NCBI GenBank assembly: GCA_948470475.1
Contig: OX419343.1
Location: forward strand, 3,252,333-3,316,332
Source of the DNA: Galaxea fascicularis
Lineage: Eukaryota; Cnidaria; Anthozoa; Scleractinia; Euphylliidae
Direction: 5' to 3'
Length of the DNA: 64,000 nucleotides
Part shown: piece by piece, positions 61,646 through 64,000 of the stretch
Layout: every line of letters begins with the position of its first letter
How positions within the stretch are numbered: position 1 is the first letter of the stretch
Made by a program: the position numbers and the translations under genes
Notes under the pieces: generated by a model
The model's database searches: none
Told to the model about the DNA's origin: nothing
What the model saw: the letters and a program-made list of their open reading frames with translations, nothing else

Positions 61646-64000
61646 TTCCGAGGATTATGAGTTAGACAACGATGGGGTTTCGCATCAGTAGCGGTAAAAG
61701 GCTTGTCGTATCAAAAGTAATTAACTGGTCTTCCTCGCGCTGAGATTACACTGCTGGCGAATGTGCGCTGAAATTGATACTGTCCACAAACGGGCCGCGT
61801 CAATTGTGGCTGTCAAACGATCAACTGAATTGCATTTCAACAATACCGTCGTTTCGTTGTCTCAGACGTCAGCGAGCATCTCAATAAGGTGCTCAGAGGT
61901 GTATGGTTTGCAGAGTGCAAACTCAAAGGGAGCGTATTGCCAAAGACTTGCAACATTTCGAACAGGAAAGAGCGTGTAATTTGCGGTTGCTTTACAAGCG
62001 CTTGGTAAAAATTGTTGATTGGAAATTCTGCACTAGGTCGTCGTTATCTGATGGAGACTGGCATCCTACATTTATAGCCAGCGTTTCTTGCTACATTTGA
62101 ACTTTTCAGGACTTTCAGATGAATTGGCTTTTATGACGTTGTTTTTAAAATTTTTTTTGCGGTTCAGGAACGCTTAACAACCTTACACTGAGGGCGGTGT
62201 TCTTTTTTCTTTGAAAATATTAGCACGCCTTGAGAGAGCTGTCATAGTGATTAAAACCCACAGGTATTATGGCTTCCAGCCGTTTATTTTTAACAAAAAG
62301 AGCACCGACACATCAGCTCAAAGTTCTCATAAAAATTTCACAAAATGTGCACCAGATGTGAAGAAAAAGTTCCTTTGGAAGACTGAGCATGCGTAGTGTT
62401 CTCTCTCCACGGGAGCGGCATTTTTCGTTTGCAAATTCAGTTGGTTGTCGTACGCTGTCGAGTGAAAAATTTTGTGTTGCTATCTCAATCATAGAGTGCT
62501 TTTCTTGTTCAAGTACAGGTGAATTTTTTCGCTGTTTTACAGGCGAGTGAAAACCTTAGGTTATGTATATAGTACCGAAACACCCTTTTCCCATGCGTCA
62601 ATGCCAGTAACAGGTTTAAGATCATAGATTTTGGCCTAAACCGGCGTACTCTTGTGAGGATAACACAAGGTTTTCGTTGTAAGAAATCGCATGTATTCGT
62701 CAATATAGGAGACCTTGAAATGATAGTGGCCTTAATCTCAATCAACCCATGTCCAACAACTTTTATTAATTATTTGTTATACTAAGATTAGGCAACTGCA
62801 AACATCATTCAACTGTACGTACGTTTTAAGCGAAAGAAGGACACAGTATCGCAAGTGTGGCCTTTTCAATCCGAACATTGCAGAGCGGAGAATTATTGTG
62901 GTGGTTAAGATGCCTTTAGTTATAGTATATATACAATTTCAATTTTATTTGAGTATATTTACCATTCATTTTGATAGCAAGCCATTGACTCTATTGCGCA
63001 GTGTATGAAACGAAACCTTGCCTCCTTGCCGAGCGTGTGAAAAATTGTTGCACTGGACCTGGAGAAATTGCGTTGAGGTGAAATCACTCACGTTGTTTAT
63101 TACATGGACTTAGAAGGCCCGTCTTCCACACTAAGAACAAAATTCTTCCTGTGTGCTTGAAGTCGTTGCGTAATCTGATTTGCCCTCGTTCGGTTTCATA
63201 CTGATTTAGTAATAAGTGATTGGCTTACGATGCGTGTTTTCGTTTTTGCATGAGTCTTGTTTTTAGTGGTGTGGGTATGTATGAAATATAAAATCACAGG
63301 GAAGGTATCGGTTGTTAAGTTTTTTAGCCCAGCCTAGAATATTCGAGCTCGGATGAGCATAACAGGCTAGTCAGTCGGACACCGAAAAAAAAAATCCGGC
63401 GGATATCATTGTACCCCTCTGGCGAATAAGAACACGTTCCCAAGCTATTGTCTGTAACAATGGCGGGGTTGAATATGTCCGCTGTACACGCCCTGGAATT
63501 GCGCCAGTTTTGTAACGAAGATTAATGAAGATATATTATGACATAGCGGTTAAATAAGTTACCTTCTTTAAGATCAGTTACACAGGCCTTGGTCATTACA
63601 TCTGCCGGCAACTCGACACAACTGAGTGTTTTCGCACCGGGACAAAAAGGCTTTTCAATTTTAGCATCGAGAGAATTTGTGATTTGTCTTGGTTTAATAC
63701 TGTTGGGCAGAGTCTAATGTGACTCTTCACTGCCATCTTCGATAAAAGCAGGGTACCCCCCAAACATCTCAATTATTTAGGTGAATATCAGTCCCCAAAA
63801 GAACAAAAACAAACTAGGTACCCCGTATTAACAGCGTTACACAGTATACATTGATCTAACTTGACCCTGACCCGTAGAGCTTTCCGCCCAAGGAGAAGGG
63901 TAAGGGAGGAAAGGTCTTTCCTCCTCTCCCATTTCCTCCCCCTCACCACCCCCCCCCCCCCTTATCCCGCCGCCCCCTTCATTGTTTCACTGAAGAATTG
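61646..64000. other. Upstream flank of the Mox pair; no gene seen
   Basis: Probable promoter region of the upstream Mox gene, with a minus-strand TATAAA at 62071-62076. The rest is AT-rich with no ORF that carries a domain. A C-run lies near 63945-63960, close to the right end of the window. Confidence 0.5.

Overview
This window looks like genomic DNA from an anthozoan cnidarian, most likely a stony coral. It is AT-rich, has spliced genes with GT/AG introns, and carries no bacterial gene organisation. It is crowded with short foldback elements, tRNA-headed SINEs, decayed LINEs and Penelope-like fragments. The species call is an inference from gene content (two linked Mox homeobox genes) and repeat style; no search could be run.

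The only protein-coding genes I can support with confidence are two Mox (MEOX-class) homeobox genes, head to tail on the minus strand in the right third. The downstream copy has exons at 50587-50173 and 46687-46350 (250 aa). The upstream copy has exons at 61645-61306 and 56337-56048 (209 aa). Both have two coding exons, a phase-1 intron just before the homeodomain, an exon 1 starting Met-Tyr, and a C-terminal homeodomain with the Mox signature RLRRYEIAV...QNRRMKWKR. The reading frame closes exactly across each predicted splice. They are tandem paralogues that presumably encode nuclear DNA-binding transcription factors.

The rest is accessory or intergenic. 1-15.5 kb: dispersed repeats, two copies of one roughly 310-360 bp inverted-repeat element, SINE copies and a hairpin. 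15.6-17.8 kb: a 55-bp satellite with 39 full, apparently identical copies; every copy carries a canonical G-quadruplex motif, and all six frames are open, so its roughly 700-aa ORFs are artefacts. 17.8-25 kb: foldback elements, a broken L1/Tx1-like LINE with a MITE inserted in its reverse transcriptase, and minisatellites. 25-30 kb: a tRNA-derived SINE, a decayed hAT-like transposon with a zinc-finger fragment, and three small hAT-like MITEs with candidate target duplications, one of them inside a SINE. 30-34 kb: a roughly 165-bp inverted repeat, a degenerate TACTCACTT minisatellite present in both orientations, a Penelope-like terminal fragment with a hammerhead-like core, and a foldback element. 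35-46 kb: more SINE, Penelope and LINE remnants and a perfect 51-bp palindrome. I found no real tRNA, rRNA, CRISPR array or operon.
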